DNA of 64,000 nt from Streptomyces omiyaensis (lineage in GTDB: Bacteria > Actinomycetota > Actinomycetes > Streptomycetales > Streptomycetaceae). The stretch spans positions 62,001-126,000 of the forward strand of contig NZ_BMVV01000001.1 in the NCBI RefSeq assembly GCF_014650895.1, in the 5' to 3' direction. The notes under the pieces are model-generated. The model saw only the letters and a list, made by a program, of their open reading frames with translations, made no database searches and was not told the origin of the DNA. How positions within the stretch are numbered: position 1 is the stretch's first letter; every line of letters begins with the position of its first letter. Below are positions 1 through 9,217 of this stretch, piece by piece. A program made the position numbers and the translations under genes.

Positions 1-129
1 GAGGTCGAGGCCGTACGGGGCGGGGTCCGGGCCGTCGTGGCCGGCGCGGGCGGCGAGCAGGGTGGCGTTCCAGCGCCGGAGGAGGTCCTGGTGCTGGTCG
101 CGCGGGGCGGCTTCCTCGGTTGCGGTCAT
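1..129 (-). CDS. Partial gene, N-terminus only, function unknown
   Basis: Only the first 43 codons are present; the gene runs off the left edge. The ATG at 127-129 opens a frame without stops that begins MTATEEAAPRDQHQDLLRR, a soluble charged start with no signal peptide. No family can be named from this much sequence. It is divergent from the exporter at 294, and two CsoR-type palindromes lie between them, so it could share that regulation. Codon composition fits a real actinomycete gene, but no ribosome-binding site was established. Confidence 0.5.
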   Translation of the reverse strand, partial: MTATEEAAPRDQHQDLLRRWNATLLAARAGHDGPDPAPYGLDL

Positions 130-190
130 GGGCGCATTGTGCCCGTCCGGGGTGCCGCGGCCGTGGCGGAAGCGCGCCCCCATCTCACTC

Positions 191-247
191 TTACATACCC
201 CCCATGGGTATGCTACGGTGCTCCGCGAAGGTACCCCCCAGGGGTAT
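191..247 (+). promoter_or_regulatory. Promoter with two CsoR-type palindromes before the DHA2 exporter
   Basis: Two 17-bp palindromes, ATACCCCCCATGGGTAT (195-211) and GTACCCCCCAGGGGTAT (231-247), match the shape of CsoR-family operators and the three boxes at the copper locus at 9.5 kb. A candidate promoter for the rightward gene is TTACAT (191-196), a 17-bp spacer and TACGGT (214-219), which places the first box inside the spacer and the second just downstream. That geometry predicts repression relieved by a metal (Cu(I)) or an electrophile. Binding is inferred; no csoR gene is in this window. Confidence 0.7.
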
Positions 248-293
248 GTGAACGGCCCGGTCCACCGGTCGGCCGCGAGTGAAGGGCAGTGCG

Positions 294-1730
294 ATGTCAC
301 ACGTCAACCCCCGGCGCTGGTGGGCACTTCTCGTGCTCGCCACCGCCCAGTTCATGGTCATCATGGACACCTCGATCATCGGGGTCGCCCTCCCCGAGAT
401 GCAGAAGGACCTGGGCTTCGGCCAGGGCGAGCTCCAGTGGGTCTTCAACGCCTACGTGATCGTCTTCGGCGGCCTGCTGCTCCTCGGCGGACGCCTCTCC
501 GACCTCGTCGGAGCCCGGAAGATCTTCGTCACCGGCTGGGCCGTGATGATCGCCGGCTCGGTGCTCGCCGCCGCCGCGCAGACCGCCTGGGTCGAGATCG
601 CCGGCCGTGCCGTGCAGGGCGTCGGCGGCGCGCTCATCGCGCCCTCCGCGATGACCCTCCTGATGATGCTCTTCACGCACGACCCGAAGGAGCTCGGCAA
701 GGCGATGGCGCTGTACGGCGCCGCGGCCCCGGCCGGCGGCACCGCGGGCGTCTTCCTCGGCGGCGTCTTCACCGAGTGGGCCGCCTGGCAGTGGGTCTTC
801 GCCATCTACATCCCGATCGGCCTGGCCACCCTCGCCGCCACCAAGCTGCTCCCGGACGTCGGGTCCCGCCGCGGCTCCGTCGACGTCCTCGGCGCCGTCG
901 CCGTCACCGCCGGCCTCGCGCTCGCCGTCTTCGCCGTCGTCCGCGCCCCCGAGGCCGGCCGGGGCTCCACCGCGACGATCCTCCAGCTGGTGGGCGCCGC
1001 CGCGCTGCTCGTCCTCTTCCTCGTGATCCAGAAGTCCGTCCGCGAGCCCCTCATGCCGCTCGGCGTCTGGCGGGTCCCGCGCCTCGGCTCGGCCAACCTG
1101 GCGATGACGCTGCTCGGCGCCGCGTGGATCCCGATGTGGTACTTCCTCAACCTCTACCTCCAGCAGGTCCTCGGCTACGGGGCCTTCGCCTCCGGCGCCG
1201 CGCTCCTCCCGATGACCGTGCTCCTCATGATCTTCATGACGGCCGTCACCTCCCGCCTGATGACGAAGGTCGGCGCCAAGCCGCTGATCGGCGGCGGTCT
1301 GCTGGTCCTCGCGGCCGGCCTGGTCTGGCTCGCCGCAGTCGAGCCCACCGGCACCTTCCTCGTCGACGTCCTGCCGGCCTCGCTGGTCGCCGCGCTCGGC
1401 ATGTCCCTCGCCTACATCCCGGCGATGATCGCCGCGATGTCCGGCGCCCCGCAGGAGCAGGCCGGCCTCGCCTCCGGCATCGTCAACACCACCTACAACG
1501 TCGGCTCCGCGCTCGGCCTCGCGGCCCTCACCGCGGTCGCCATGTCGCAGGGCGCCGACCGCCTGGGCGACCTGCCCGAGCTGACCGAGGGCTTCTCGGC
1601 CGCCTTCGTCGGCGCCGCGGTGATCGCCGCCGTCGGCGGCGTGGTCACCCTCCTGGTGATGAAGGGCGACAAGGCCGTGGCGGCCGAGGCCGCCGCCCCC
1701 GCGCCGCAGGGCGAGAAGGTCTCCGCCTGA
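294..1730 (+). CDS. MFS exporter, DHA2-like multidrug efflux family
   Basis: The 478-residue product is almost wholly hydrophobic and has the size and layout of 14-helix DHA2 drug:H+ antiporters. Helix 1 carries the motif VIMDTSIIGVALPEM, and the loop after helix 2 has GGRLSDLVGARK, the MFS motif-A position. The ATG at 294 is preferred over the in-frame GTG at 279 because GAAGGG lies about 9 nt upstream of it. Its promoter carries two CsoR-type boxes, unusual for a drug exporter and suggesting a copper- or electrophile-induced role. The substrate is unknown. Confidence 0.9.
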   Translation: MSHVNPRRWWALLVLATAQFMVIMDTSIIGVALPEMQKDLGFGQGELQWVFNAYVIVFGGLLLLGGRLSDLVGARKIFVTGWAVMIAGSVLAAAAQTAWVEIAGRAVQGVGGALIAPSAMTLLMMLFTHDPKELGKAMALYGAAAPAGGTAGVFLGGVFTEWAAWQWVFAIYIPIGLATLAATKLLPDVGSRRGSVDVLGAVAVTAGLALAVFAVVRAPEAGRGSTATILQLVGAAALLVLFLVIQKSVREPLMPLGVWRVPRLGSANLAMTLLGAAWIPMWYFLNLYLQQVLGYGAFASGAALLPMTVLLMIFMTAVTSRLMTKVGAKPLIGGGLLVLAAGLVWLAAVEPTGTFLVDVLPASLVAALGMSLAYIPAMIAAMSGAPQEQAGLASGIVNTTYNVGSALGLAALTAVAMSQGADRLGDLPELTEGFSAAFVGAAVIAAVGGVVTLLVMKGDKAVAAEAAAPAPQGEKVSA

Positions 1731-1909
1731 GCCGCCGGCCGCCCCCCGTCCCGAGGCCGCCGCCCCCGTCCCGAAAGGGCCGCCCGCCCTCCGGCCCCGG
1801 TGCCCCGCCCTCCGGAGCCTCGCCCGTTCGGGCCCCGTCGCGGTGCGGGGCGCCGGAGCCGGGGGTGTGCTGGGCGGGACCCCACCCCCGCACCCCCGGG
1901 AGCAGCAGC

Positions 1910-2188
1910 ATGGCCGTCATCGTCACCGTCGAGATCCCCGGCGGCACCCAGGAGCAGTACGAGTCCGCGACGCGGCGGCTGGGGGAGGCCGAGTGGTGGC
2001 CGCCGCAGGGCTTCCTCGCGCACGCGGCGGGCCCGGACGGGTCCGGCGGCTGGCGGGTGGTGGACTTCTGGGAGTCGGAGGAGGACTTCCTCGCCTTCGC
2101 GGTGAAGGCCCGCCCGATCTTCCAGGAGACGGGCATGCCGCCGATCCTCCCGACCTTCCAGGACGCGGTGAACGTCATGTTCCGGTGA
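1910..2188 (+). CDS. Small dimeric alpha/beta-barrel-like protein
   Basis: The product has 92 residues and starts MAVIVTVEIPGG. The sequence alternates beta strands and amphipathic helices (GFLAHAAGPDGSGGWRVVD, then FWESEEDFLAF), a pattern typical of small ABM-like or antibiotic-monooxygenase-like ferredoxin-fold proteins that act as homodimers. GGGAG at 1898-1902 supports the ATG at 1910. The catalytic role, if any, is unknown; many Streptomyces relatives are simply annotated hypothetical. It stands alone between the exporter and the DUF2087 gene, in the same direction. Confidence 0.75.
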   Translation: MAVIVTVEIPGGTQEQYESATRRLGEAEWWPPQGFLAHAAGPDGSGGWRVVDFWESEEDFLAFAVKARPIFQETGMPPILPTFQDAVNVMFR

Positions 2189-2273
2189 CCGCCGCCGCGC
2201 CGGAACCCCCGGGACCGCCGGCGCGCCGAAAACCCTTTGCGGGGCGGGGAGCCGGGCCGCCACCCTTCCCCCC

Positions 2274-2585
2274 ATGAGCAGTCATCCCTCCCCGCGCCCC
2301 GTGGCGGACCTCTTCTCCGCCGACGGGCGCCTCCTGGCGATCCCGCGCCGGCCGGCCCGCCGCGAGGCGCTCCTGGCCCACCTGACCGAGACCCTCTTCG
2401 ACTTCGGCCGGGTCTACCGCGAGCCCGAGGTCGACGCGGCGCTGAAGACGGTCCACGACGACCACGCGGCGCTCCGCCGGTACCTCGTCGTCGGCGGCTT
2501 CCTCGCCCGGACGAAGGACGGCTCGGCCTACCACCGACAGCAGACGCCGCCCGCCCCCGGAGGTGCGGCCCCCGCCGCCGCGTGA
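2274..2585 (+). CDS. DUF2087 domain protein
   Basis: The product has 103 residues. The core LLAIPRRPARREALLAHL, followed by a second half with EVDAALKTVHDD and RRYLVVGGFLARTKDG, matches the DUF2087 pattern: a small winged-helix-like module often found at the C-terminus of transcriptional regulators or alone. The tail is Pro/Ala-rich and low in complexity. The stop codon overlaps the GTG start of the LysE-family gene (GTGA at 2582-2585), so the two are probably translationally coupled. A regulatory role is an inference from the family. Confidence 0.8.
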   Translation: MSSHPSPRPVADLFSADGRLLAIPRRPARREALLAHLTETLFDFGRVYREPEVDAALKTVHDDHAALRRYLVVGGFLARTKDGSAYHRQQTPPAPGGAAPAAA

Positions 2586-3193
2586 CGGCCGCGGTGGTGG
2601 CCGGTCTGCTGGCCGGCTACGGCATCGCGATCCCGGTCGGCGCCGTCGGCGCCCACCTGGTGGCGGTCGCGGCCCGCAGCCCGTGGCGCACGGGGGCGGG
2701 CGCGGCGCTCGGCATCGCGACGGCGGACGGGGTGTACGCCCTGGTCGCGGTCGCCGGCGGAGCCGCCCTGGTCCCGCTCCTCGCGCCGGTGGCGACGCCC
2801 CTGCGCTGGGCGTCCGCGCTCGTCCTGCTGGCCCTCGCGGCGGCCTCGGCCCGTACCGCGCTGCGGGCCCACCGCGCCGGGAACCCGGCGGAGGAACGGC
2901 CGGTGGCGGCCCCGCACCGCGCCTTCTGGACCTTCCTCGGCATCACGGTCCTGAACCCGATGACGGTCCTCTACTTCACGGCCCTGGTCCTCGGCGGCCA
3001 CGCCACGGCGGGCCCGGCCGACTCGGCGGTCTTCGTCGCCGCGGCCTTCGCCGCCTCGGCGAGCTGGCAGCTCCTCCTGGCGGCCACCGGCACCCTCCTC
3101 GGCCACGCCCTGGCGGGCGCCCGCGCCCGGCTCCTCACGGGCCTGGCGTCGAGCGCCCTGATCGCGGTCCTGGCGGTGGGCCTGGTGGTGTGA
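2582..3193 (+). CDS. LysE-family amino-acid/metabolite exporter
   Basis: The 203-residue product has about six hydrophobic segments. It opens VTAAVVAGLLAGYGIAIPVG, the conserved N-terminal helix of LysE/RhtB exporters, and has the mid-protein motif TFLGITVLNPMTVLYF, the NP-containing helix of the family. The family exports amino acids or related metabolites by proton exchange across the cytoplasmic membrane. The start is the GTG at 2582 overlapping the upstream stop. It converges on the TetR gene at 3279. The substrate cannot be deduced. Confidence 0.88.
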   Translation: MTAAVVAGLLAGYGIAIPVGAVGAHLVAVAARSPWRTGAGAALGIATADGVYALVAVAGGAALVPLLAPVATPLRWASALVLLALAAASARTALRAHRAGNPAEERPVAAPHRAFWTFLGITVLNPMTVLYFTALVLGGHATAGPADSAVFVAAAFAASASWQLLLAATGTLLGHALAGARARLLTGLASSALIAVLAVGLVV

Positions 3194-3278
3194 GGCCGCG
3201 GCAGCCCCTCCGGGGCGCCGCCGGCGGCTCTCGCCGGCACCGGGGTGCGGCCGGCGGCCCTGCCGGCCTGGGCGGTGG

Positions 3279-3950
3279 TCAGGCGCCGGTGGCGTACCGC
3301 GCCAGGAACAGGTCCACTCCCGAGCCGATGACCCGCTCCAGCTCGGCCTCGTCGATCTCGGCCTCGGGCGAGAAGGTGCGGACGAGCTGCGGCACCCCGA
3401 CCGTCGCCGCGACCAGCTGCCGCGCCGCCAGCTTCGGGTCCGGCACGGCGAGGTCGCCGCGCGCGTCGAGCGCGGTGAGGGCCTCGACGAGCGGACCGTC
3501 GTCCACGTCGTGGCCGACCCGGCACCAGAGCCGCCCGAGCTGCGGGAAGCGGTCGATCTCGCCGATGACGAGCCGCCGCAGCGCCATGACGTCCGGCCGC
3601 AGCAGGATCCGCGCCCGGTCGGTGGTCAGCCGCACCAGCGCGGACCGGAGGTCGGGCGCGGCGGCGATGGCCTGGCCGGCCGGTTCCAGGTCGGCGCAGG
3701 TCTTCCGCAGCACGTCGCCGATGACGGCGAGGAACAGGCGCTCCTTGCTGCCGAAGTGCTTGTAGACCGTCGCCTTCGACACCCCGGACCGGGCGGTGAC
3801 GGCGTCCATCGACGCCGCCGAGTACCCCTCCGCGAGGAATTCGGTCAGCGCCGCGTCGACGATCGCCCGCCGCTTGCGGGAAGCGGCGCCGGCGGGGGCC
3901 GGGACGACCGGGATCCCGTACGCGTCGAGGTCGTCCTTGCCGGCGGCCAT
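3279..3950 (-). CDS. TetR/AcrR-family transcriptional repressor
   Basis: The product has 223 residues. The N-terminal helix-turn-helix is clear: AIVDAALTEFLAEGYSAASM, then VTARSGVSKATVYKHFGSKE, with the family-typical TVYKHFGSKE recognition helix at about residues 50-65. The C-terminal half is an all-helical ligand domain resembling AefR-like TetR proteins. The start at 3950 is chosen because GAGG lies about 10 nt upstream; longer in-frame versions would run through the promoter. It converges with the LysE gene and probably represses itself through the operator at 3992-4005. Confidence 0.9.
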   Translation of the reverse strand: MAAGKDDLDAYGIPVVPAPAGAASRKRRAIVDAALTEFLAEGYSAASMDAVTARSGVSKATVYKHFGSKERLFLAVIGDVLRKTCADLEPAGQAIAAAPDLRSALVRLTTDRARILLRPDVMALRRLVIGEIDRFPQLGRLWCRVGHDVDDGPLVEALTALDARGDLAVPDPKLAARQLVAATVGVPQLVRTFSPEAEIDEAELERVIGSGVDLFLARYATGA

Positions 3951-3984
3951 GGCGGTACGTCCTCGGGATGGGGGAGGGGCGTCC

Positions 3985-4014
3985 AGTGTATGAACGGAAC
4001 GGTTCGGCGGGCAA
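3985..4014 (-). promoter_or_regulatory. TetR-gene promoter with operator in the spacer
   Basis: Read on the reverse strand, TTGCCC (4009-4014) and TACACT (3985-3990) are separated by 18 bp. Within the spacer, GAACGGAACGGTTC (3992-4005) carries inverted half-sites GAAC and GTTC. A palindrome between the -35 and -10 boxes of a TetR gene is the usual layout for autorepression. Binding by the adjacent TetR is inferred. Confidence 0.55.
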
Positions 4015-4212
4015 AGCCCCGTTCCGGTCCCGGCGCCGTCTCGGACGGAGAAGCCGTCGTGCCGCAAACGGGTCAGCCGAGGTCGTCCGAGCGGAGGGCC
4101 GGAACCGTGCGGGGATCATGGGCACGTGTCGGCAACAGGCGGGCGTGCGGGGGGAGTTCCTCCACCGGCCACCCGTGACCGGACGCCCCGTGCCGGAGGC
4201 CTGGGCGGGGCG

Positions 4213-4506
4213 TCAGTCGCGGCGGGCGGCCAGGGCCAGCAGCGCGGCGGCGGTCGTCAGCGCGGCGCCGGCGGCCAGCAGGCCGCCGCGGGAGCGCCAG
4301 GACAGGGCCGACCACTGGGACTCCGCCGAGAGGATCGAGCCGAGGCTCGCCCAGGAGCCGACCGAGAGGACGGAGGCGGCGGAGCCGACCGATCCGATGG
4401 ACAGGAACGAGCCCACGGAGCCGATCGACAGCGTCGAGCCGACCGATCCGATGGACAGGAACGAGTCCCGGGACCCGATGGACCAGTGGGAACCGTCAGT
4501 GCTCAT
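4213..4506 (-). CDS. Tail-anchored Ile-Gly-Ser repeat protein, function unknown
   Basis: The product has 97 residues. Residues about 9-70 are built from degenerate octapeptides of the type LSIGSVGS (SIGSVGST, SIGSVGSF, SIGSVGSA, SVGSWASL), rich in Ser, Gly and Ile with a two-residue hydrophobic rhythm that suggests a stacked beta structure. The C-terminus is one hydrophobic helix (LLAAGAALTTAAALLALAA) ending RRD, so it looks tail-anchored with the repeats on one membrane face. A 30-bp DNA direct repeat (4382-4411 and 4436-4465) underlies two units. No family is recognised. It is flanked by the TetR promoter and the serine hydrolase gene. Confidence 0.7.
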   Translation of the reverse strand: MSTDGSHWSIGSRDSFLSIGSVGSTLSIGSVGSFLSIGSVGSAASVLSVGSWASLGSILSAESQWSALSWRSRGGLLAAGAALTTAAALLALAARRD

Positions 4507-4612
4507 GACCCGATCGTAGGCACGGGACCCCGTCCCGCGCAGACCGGCAGGAAGTCCAGCCCCTCCGGCGTCCCGGACCGGACGACCGCCGGGTGCGCCT
4601 CCGGGGGCGTCG

Positions 4613-5821
4613 TCAGCGGCGGGGGGTGACCGAGCCCGCGTAGACGTTCTCCGGGGTGATGACCTCCGTGACGGCCCGCGCCACCAGCGTCGACGGCTCC
4701 TGGCCGCCGCTGAGGGAGTCCGTGTTGAGCATCAGGACGAGGGTGGCCTTCCGCGACGGCAGGTAGACGGTGACCGTCTCGTACCCGGGCAGGGAGCCGT
4801 TGTGGCCGATCCAGCCGTTGGTGTCCAGGATGCCGAGGCCGTAGCCGGTGCCGGGGAAGCCCGTCGGGAGGGTCTTCAGGCGCTGCGCCTGCGTCCCGGG
4901 GCTGAGGAGCTTGCCGGTGGCCAGGACCGGGGCCCAGCGCCGCAGGTCCTCCAGGTCCGAGATCATCCCGCCGGCCGCCCACGCCCAGCTGGGGTTCCAG
5001 TCCGTCGCGTCGGCCTCGGCGCCGGTCAGGGTCTGGTCGGTGTAGCCGCGGGGGTGCGGGCGAGGGAACTCGGCGCCCTCGGGCAGGAAGGTGTGGCGCA
5101 GCCCCGCCGGTCCGGCGACGCGCTCGCGCAGGACGTCGGCGAGGCGCCGGCCGGTGACCTTCTCGACGACCAGGCCGAGCAGCACGAGGTTGGAGTTGGA
5201 GTACTGGAAGGCGGCGCCCGGCTCGAAGGTGTTGGCGTGCCGGTAGCCGTACGAGAGGACCTCCCACGGGTTGAACGGCCGCTTCGGCGCGCTCAGCAGG
5301 TCCTGGGTGAAGCCGGGGTCCGAGGTGTACGGGAACAGCCCGCTGCGCATCCCGGCGAGCTGCCGGAGCGTGATCCGGTGCCCGTTCGGGACGCCCCGGA
5401 CGTAGTCGTCGATCGGGTCGTCGAGCCCGACCCTGCCCTCGTCGACGAGCTGGAGCAGCGCGGTGACGGTGAAGGTCTTCGTCTCGCTGCCGATCCGGAC
5501 GTACCCGCCGGTGGACATCGGCCTCCCGGTCCGCTTGTCCGCGACGCCGGTGGCCCGGACGTAGCACCCCTCGCCCGGCATCCAGACGCCGACGACCAGG
5601 CCGGGGATGCCGGCCTCGCGGCGGACCTTCTCGACCGTGGCGTCGAGCCGGGCGGAGGTGGCGGGCGGGAGCCCGTCGCCGTCCCGGCAGGCCTCGCCGC
5701 CGTGCCGGACCGGCACGGGCGCGGGGGCGGCCGCCGCGGGCAGGGCGGCCGGGGCGAGGGCGGCCGCCGCGAGGAGCAGGGCGGTGGCGAGGAGCCGGCG
5801 GTGGGGGACGCGTCGTCGCAT
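4613..5821 (-). CDS. Secreted serine beta-lactamase/D-Ala-D-Ala carboxypeptidase-like hydrolase
   Basis: The product has 402 residues. An Arg-rich start and hydrophobic stretch (RRLLATALLLAAAALAPAAL) form a Sec signal peptide. The class C beta-lactamase/DD-peptidase fold is indicated by SxxK in GSETKTF (catalytic Ser and Lys), YxN in FQYSNSNLVLLG and HxG-like HNG in WIGHNGSLPGYE. Such enzymes act outside the membrane on D-Ala-D-Ala peptides or on esters and beta-lactams. The ATG at 5821 is preceded by AGAAGG at 9 nt. Whether it is a carboxypeptidase, esterase or lactamase cannot be decided from sequence alone. Confidence 0.9.
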   Translation of the reverse strand: MRRRVPHRRLLATALLLAAAALAPAALPAAAAPAPVPVRHGGEACRDGDGLPPATSARLDATVEKVRREAGIPGLVVGVWMPGEGCYVRATGVADKRTGRPMSTGGYVRIGSETKTFTVTALLQLVDEGRVGLDDPIDDYVRGVPNGHRITLRQLAGMRSGLFPYTSDPGFTQDLLSAPKRPFNPWEVLSYGYRHANTFEPGAAFQYSNSNLVLLGLVVEKVTGRRLADVLRERVAGPAGLRHTFLPEGAEFPRPHPRGYTDQTLTGAEADATDWNPSWAWAAGGMISDLEDLRRWAPVLATGKLLSPGTQAQRLKTLPTGFPGTGYGLGILDTNGWIGHNGSLPGYETVTVYLPSRKATLVLMLNTDSLSGGQEPSTLVARAVTEVITPENVYAGSVTPRR

Positions 5822-6077
5822 GGGGGAGCGCCTTCTCGGGGTGGGGGAGGGTGCGGGCGCTGCCAGATCAGCACCGGGAGCCCGCGCGGTGCCGCGGCGC
5901 CGGGCGGGAGCGGGGCCGAGTCCACCCGTACGGCGTCCGGTCGCACGCCCGGTTGCACGCACCCGGGGGCGGTCGGGTCGTCCGGCCGCCCGCGCCCGTC
6001 GGCGGGGCCCGCAACCGGCCGGGGGTCCGCGGGCGTCCCCCACAGGACCCCGTACCCGACGGACAAGGTGCACCCGC

Positions 6078-6704
6078 ATGCCCGGCACGGCCGACCGCTA
6101 CCTCTATCTCACCCGGCACGCGGAGGCCACGCCCGACGAGACCGGACTGACGGAGGCGGGCCGCCGGCAGGCCGCGCTCCTCGGCGAGCGGCTCCGCGGC
6201 GTGCCGCTGACGGCGGTCCACCACGGGCCGCTCGCCCGCGCGGCGGAGACGGCCCGGCTGATCGGCGAGCGGCTCGACGGCGTCCCGGTGCGCGTCGCCG
6301 AGGAGGCCGGCGACTACGTCCCGTACCGGCCCTCCCGGGAGGAGCTGCCGGCCGACGTCGCCGACCCGATGCTCGGCTTCCTCGGCCGGTTCCCGAAGGA
6401 GGAGGAACGCGTCCCGGGCGCGGAGCTGGCGGCGGAGGCCGTCGCGCGCTTCACGGGACCCGTCGCCGGGGACGAGCCGCGCCACGAGCTGGTCGTCACG
6501 CACAACTTCCTCGTGGGGTGGCTGGTGCGGGGGGCGCTGGGGGCGCCGGCGTGGCGGTGGATGGGCGTCGACCACGCGAACGCGGCGCTGACGGTGATCC
6601 GTTACGCGCCGGGCCGGCCGCCGGGCCTCCTCGTCTTCAACGACACGGCCCACCTCCCGGCCCCCCTCCGCTGGACCGGCTTCCCCCCGCACCTCCACGT
6701 CTGA
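6078..6704 (+). CDS. Histidine phosphatase (phosphoglycerate-mutase-like) family protein
   Basis: The product has 208 residues. The N-terminal LYLTRHAEATPDETGLTE holds the RHxE-type catalytic motif (nucleophilic His), and HELVVTHNFLVGWLV supplies the second catalytic His. This is the branch-1 histidine phosphatase layout used by phosphoglycerate mutases, SixA-like and broad-specificity phosphatases. ACAAGG at 6063-6068 supports the ATG at 6078. It lies divergent from the serine hydrolase gene. The substrate is unknown. Confidence 0.88.
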   Translation: MPGTADRYLYLTRHAEATPDETGLTEAGRRQAALLGERLRGVPLTAVHHGPLARAAETARLIGERLDGVPVRVAEEAGDYVPYRPSREELPADVADPMLGFLGRFPKEEERVPGAELAAEAVARFTGPVAGDEPRHELVVTHNFLVGWLVRGALGAPAWRWMGVDHANAALTVIRYAPGRPPGLLVFNDTAHLPAPLRWTGFPPHLHV

Positions 6705-6876
6705 CCCGCCCCCGCCGGCACGACGCCCCCGTTCCCGTCGCGGCCGCCCGTGCCGACCGCGTCGCCCGCCTCCTGGCGCGCCGGCCGGCCCGCCCCAACC
6801 GCGCCGACGCCCGGGCCCTCTGCGCCCTCGCCGTGCACGAGCTCTGGGTGGAGAGGAGTCGGCAGAGCGGGGGAGG

Positions 6877-9141
6877 TCACCTGTCCGCGGCCTGGAAGCC
6901 GCGCAGCCGCAGGCTGTTGCCGACCACGAAGACCGAGGAGAAGGCCATCGCGGCGCCGGCGATCATCGGGTTGAGCAGTCCGGCCGCGGCGAGCGGCAGG
7001 GCCGCCACGTTGTAGGCGAAGGCCCAGAAGAGGTTGGACCGGATGGTGCCGAGCGTCCGGCGGGAGAGCCGGATGGCGTCCGCCGCCGCCCGCAGGTCGC
7101 CCCGGACCAGGGTCAGGTCGCCGGCCTCGATGGCGGCGTCCGTGCCGGTGCCCATCGCCAGGCCCAGGTCGGCCTGGGCGAGCGCGGCCGCGTCGTTGAC
7201 GCCGTCGCCCACCATGGCGACCGAACGGCCCTCGGCCTGGAGCCTCTTGACGACGTCCACCTTGTCCTGCGGCATGACCTCGGCGATGACCTCGCCGATG
7301 CCGACCTCGGCGGCGACGGCCTCCGCGACCGCCTTGTTGTCGCCGGTCAGCAGGATCGGGGTGAGCCCGAGGGCCTTGAGCCGGCGGATCGCCTCCGCGC
7401 TGGTCTCCTTGACCGCGTCGGCGACCTCCAGGACCGCGCGGGCCTCCCCGTCCCAGGCGACCGCGATGGCCGTCCGGCCGCCCTTCTCCGCCGCGTCCTT
7501 CGCGGCCTTCAGGCTCGCCGGGAGGGACATCGCCCACTCCTCCAGGAGCTTCTCGCGGCCGACGAGGACGGCGTGCCCCTCGACGAGGCCCTGGACGCCG
7601 AGACCGGGGATGTTGGCGAAGTCCTCGGGGGTGGGCAGGGTGCCGGCCCTCGCCGCGGCACCGGTGGCGACGGCCTGGGCGATCGGGTGCTCGGAGGAGT
7701 GCTCCAGGGCGCCGGCCAGGCGCAGCACGTCGGTCTCGTCCGTCCCGGCGGCGGTGTGGACCTTGAGGAGGGTCATCCGGCCGGTGGTGACGGTGCCGGT
7801 CTTGTCCAGGACGATGGTGTCGACCTTGCGGGTGGTCTCCAGGACCTCGGGGCCCTTGATCAGGATGCCGAGCTGCGCGCCGCGGCCGGTGCCGACCATG
7901 AGGGCGGTCGGGGTGGCCAGGCCCAGGGCGCACGGGCAGGCGATGATCAGGACGGCGACGGCGGCGGTGAAGGCGGCGGTCAGGCCCTGGCCGGTGCCGA
8001 GCCAGAAGCCGAGGGTGCCGAGCGAGAGCGCGATGACGATCGGGACGAAGACGGCCGAGATCCGGTCGGCGAGCCGCTGGGCGGCGGCCTTGCCGTTCTG
8101 CGCGTCCTCGACCAGCTTCGCCATCCGGGCGAGCTGGGTGTCGGCGCCGACGCGGGTGGCCTCCACGACCAGGCGGCCGCCGGCGTTCAGGGTGGCGCCG
8201 GTGACGGAGTCGCCGGCGGAGACCTCGACCGGCACGGACTCGCCGGTGAGCATGGAGGCGTCGACGGCGGAGGAGCCCTCCACCACGGTGCCGTCGGTGG
8301 CGATCTTCTCGCCCGGGCGGACCAGGAAGCGCATCCCGACCTGGAGTTCGGCGGTCGGGACGGTGACCTCGCGCCCGTCCCTCAGGACGGTGACCTCCTT
8401 GGCGCCCAGCTGCATCAGCGCCTTGAGCGCGGCGCCGGCCTTCCGCTTCGAGCGGGCCTCGAAGTAGCGGCCCGCCAGGATGAAGGCGGTGACGCCGGCG
8501 GCGGCCTCCAGGTAGATGTTCCCGGCGCCGTCGGTGCGGGCGATGGTGAACTCGAAGGGGTGCGTCATGCCCGGGGCGCCGGCGGTGCCGAAGAAGAGCG
8601 CCCACAGGGACCACAGGAACGCGGCGATCGTGCCGACCGAGATCAGCGTGTCCATGGTGGCCGCGCCGTGCTTCGCGTTGGTCCAGGCGGCCCGGTGGAA
8701 GGGCCAGGCGGCGTAGACGACGACCGGCGCGGCGAGCGTGAGGCTCAGCCACTGCCAGTACTCGATCTGGAGCGCCGGGACCATCGCCATCGCGATGACC
8801 GGGACGGCGAGCGAGACGGCGGTGACCAGGCGCTGCTTCAGCGGCCGCAGCTCCTCGTCCGCCCTCTCCTCGTCGGTGGGGCCGCCGGCCCCGGGGGCTT
8901 CGGTCCGCGGCGGCGCGGGCTCCTCGGCGGTGTAGCCGGTGGCCTCGACGGTCGCGATCAGGTCGGCGACCGGGATGTCGGCGGCGAAGGTGACCTTCGC
9001 CTTCTCGGTGGCGTAGTTGACGGTGGCCTCGACCCCGTCCATGCGGTTGAGCTTCTTCTCGATCCGGGCCGCGCACGAGGCGCAGGTCATGCCGCCGATG
9101 GCGAGCTCGACCTGGGCGGTGCCGGGGGTCGTCGTGGTCAT
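6877..9141 (-). CDS. copA: Copper-exporting P1B-type ATPase
   Basis: The product has 754 residues. An N-terminal HMA domain carries GMTCASC (Cys20, Cys23). Membrane helix 6 has the Cu+-selective CPC motif in [11 protein letters not shown], the phosphorylation site is DKTGTVT, the nucleotide-binding domain has the P1B-specific SEHPIAQA, and the hinge has GDGVND. These mark a P1B-1 pump that exports Cu(I) from the cytosol with ATP. It lies 76 bp downstream of copZ on the same strand and is probably transcribed with it from the promoter at 9561-9589, which contains a CsoR-type box. Confidence 0.96.
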   Translation of the reverse strand: MTTTTPGTAQVELAIGGMTCASCAARIEKKLNRMDGVEATVNYATEKAKVTFAADIPVADLIATVEATGYTAEEPAPPRTEAPGAGGPTDEERADEELRPLKQRLVTAVSLAVPVIAMAMVPALQIEYWQWLSLTLAAPVVVYAAWPFHRAAWTNAKHGAATMDTLISVGTIAAFLWSLWALFFGTAGAPGMTHPFEFTIARTDGAGNIYLEAAAGVTAFILAGRYFEARSKRKAGAALKALMQLGAKEVTVLRDGREVTVPTAELQVGMRFLVRPGEKIATDGTVVEGSSAVDASMLTGESVPVEVSAGDSVTGATLNAGGRLVVEATRVGADTQLARMAKLVEDAQNGKAAAQRLADRISAVFVPIVIALSLGTLGFWLGTGQGLTAAFTAAVAVLIIACPCALGLATPTALMVGTGRGAQLGILIKGPEVLETTRKVDTIVLDKTGTVTTGRMTLLKVHTAAGTDETDVLRLAGALEHSSEHPIAQAVATGAAARAGTLPTPEDFANIPGLGVQGLVEGHAVLVGREKLLEEWAMSLPASLKAAKDAAEKGGRTAIAVAWDGEARAVLEVADAVKETSAEAIRRLKALGLTPILLTGDNKAVAEAVAAEVGIGEVIAEVMPQDKVDVVKRLQAEGRSVAMVGDGVNDAAALAQADLGLAMGTGTDAAIEAGDLTLVRGDLRAAADAIRLSRRTLGTIRSNLFWAFAYNVAALPLAAAGLLNPMIAGAAMAFSSVFVVGNSLRLRGFQAADR

Positions 9142-9217
9142 TTCCTGCTCCTCGGGAGTGCGGGCGGGGGCCGGGGCCCGGGCGGGGGCGCGGGACGGGC
9201 CCCGGCGGCCTGTTCGG

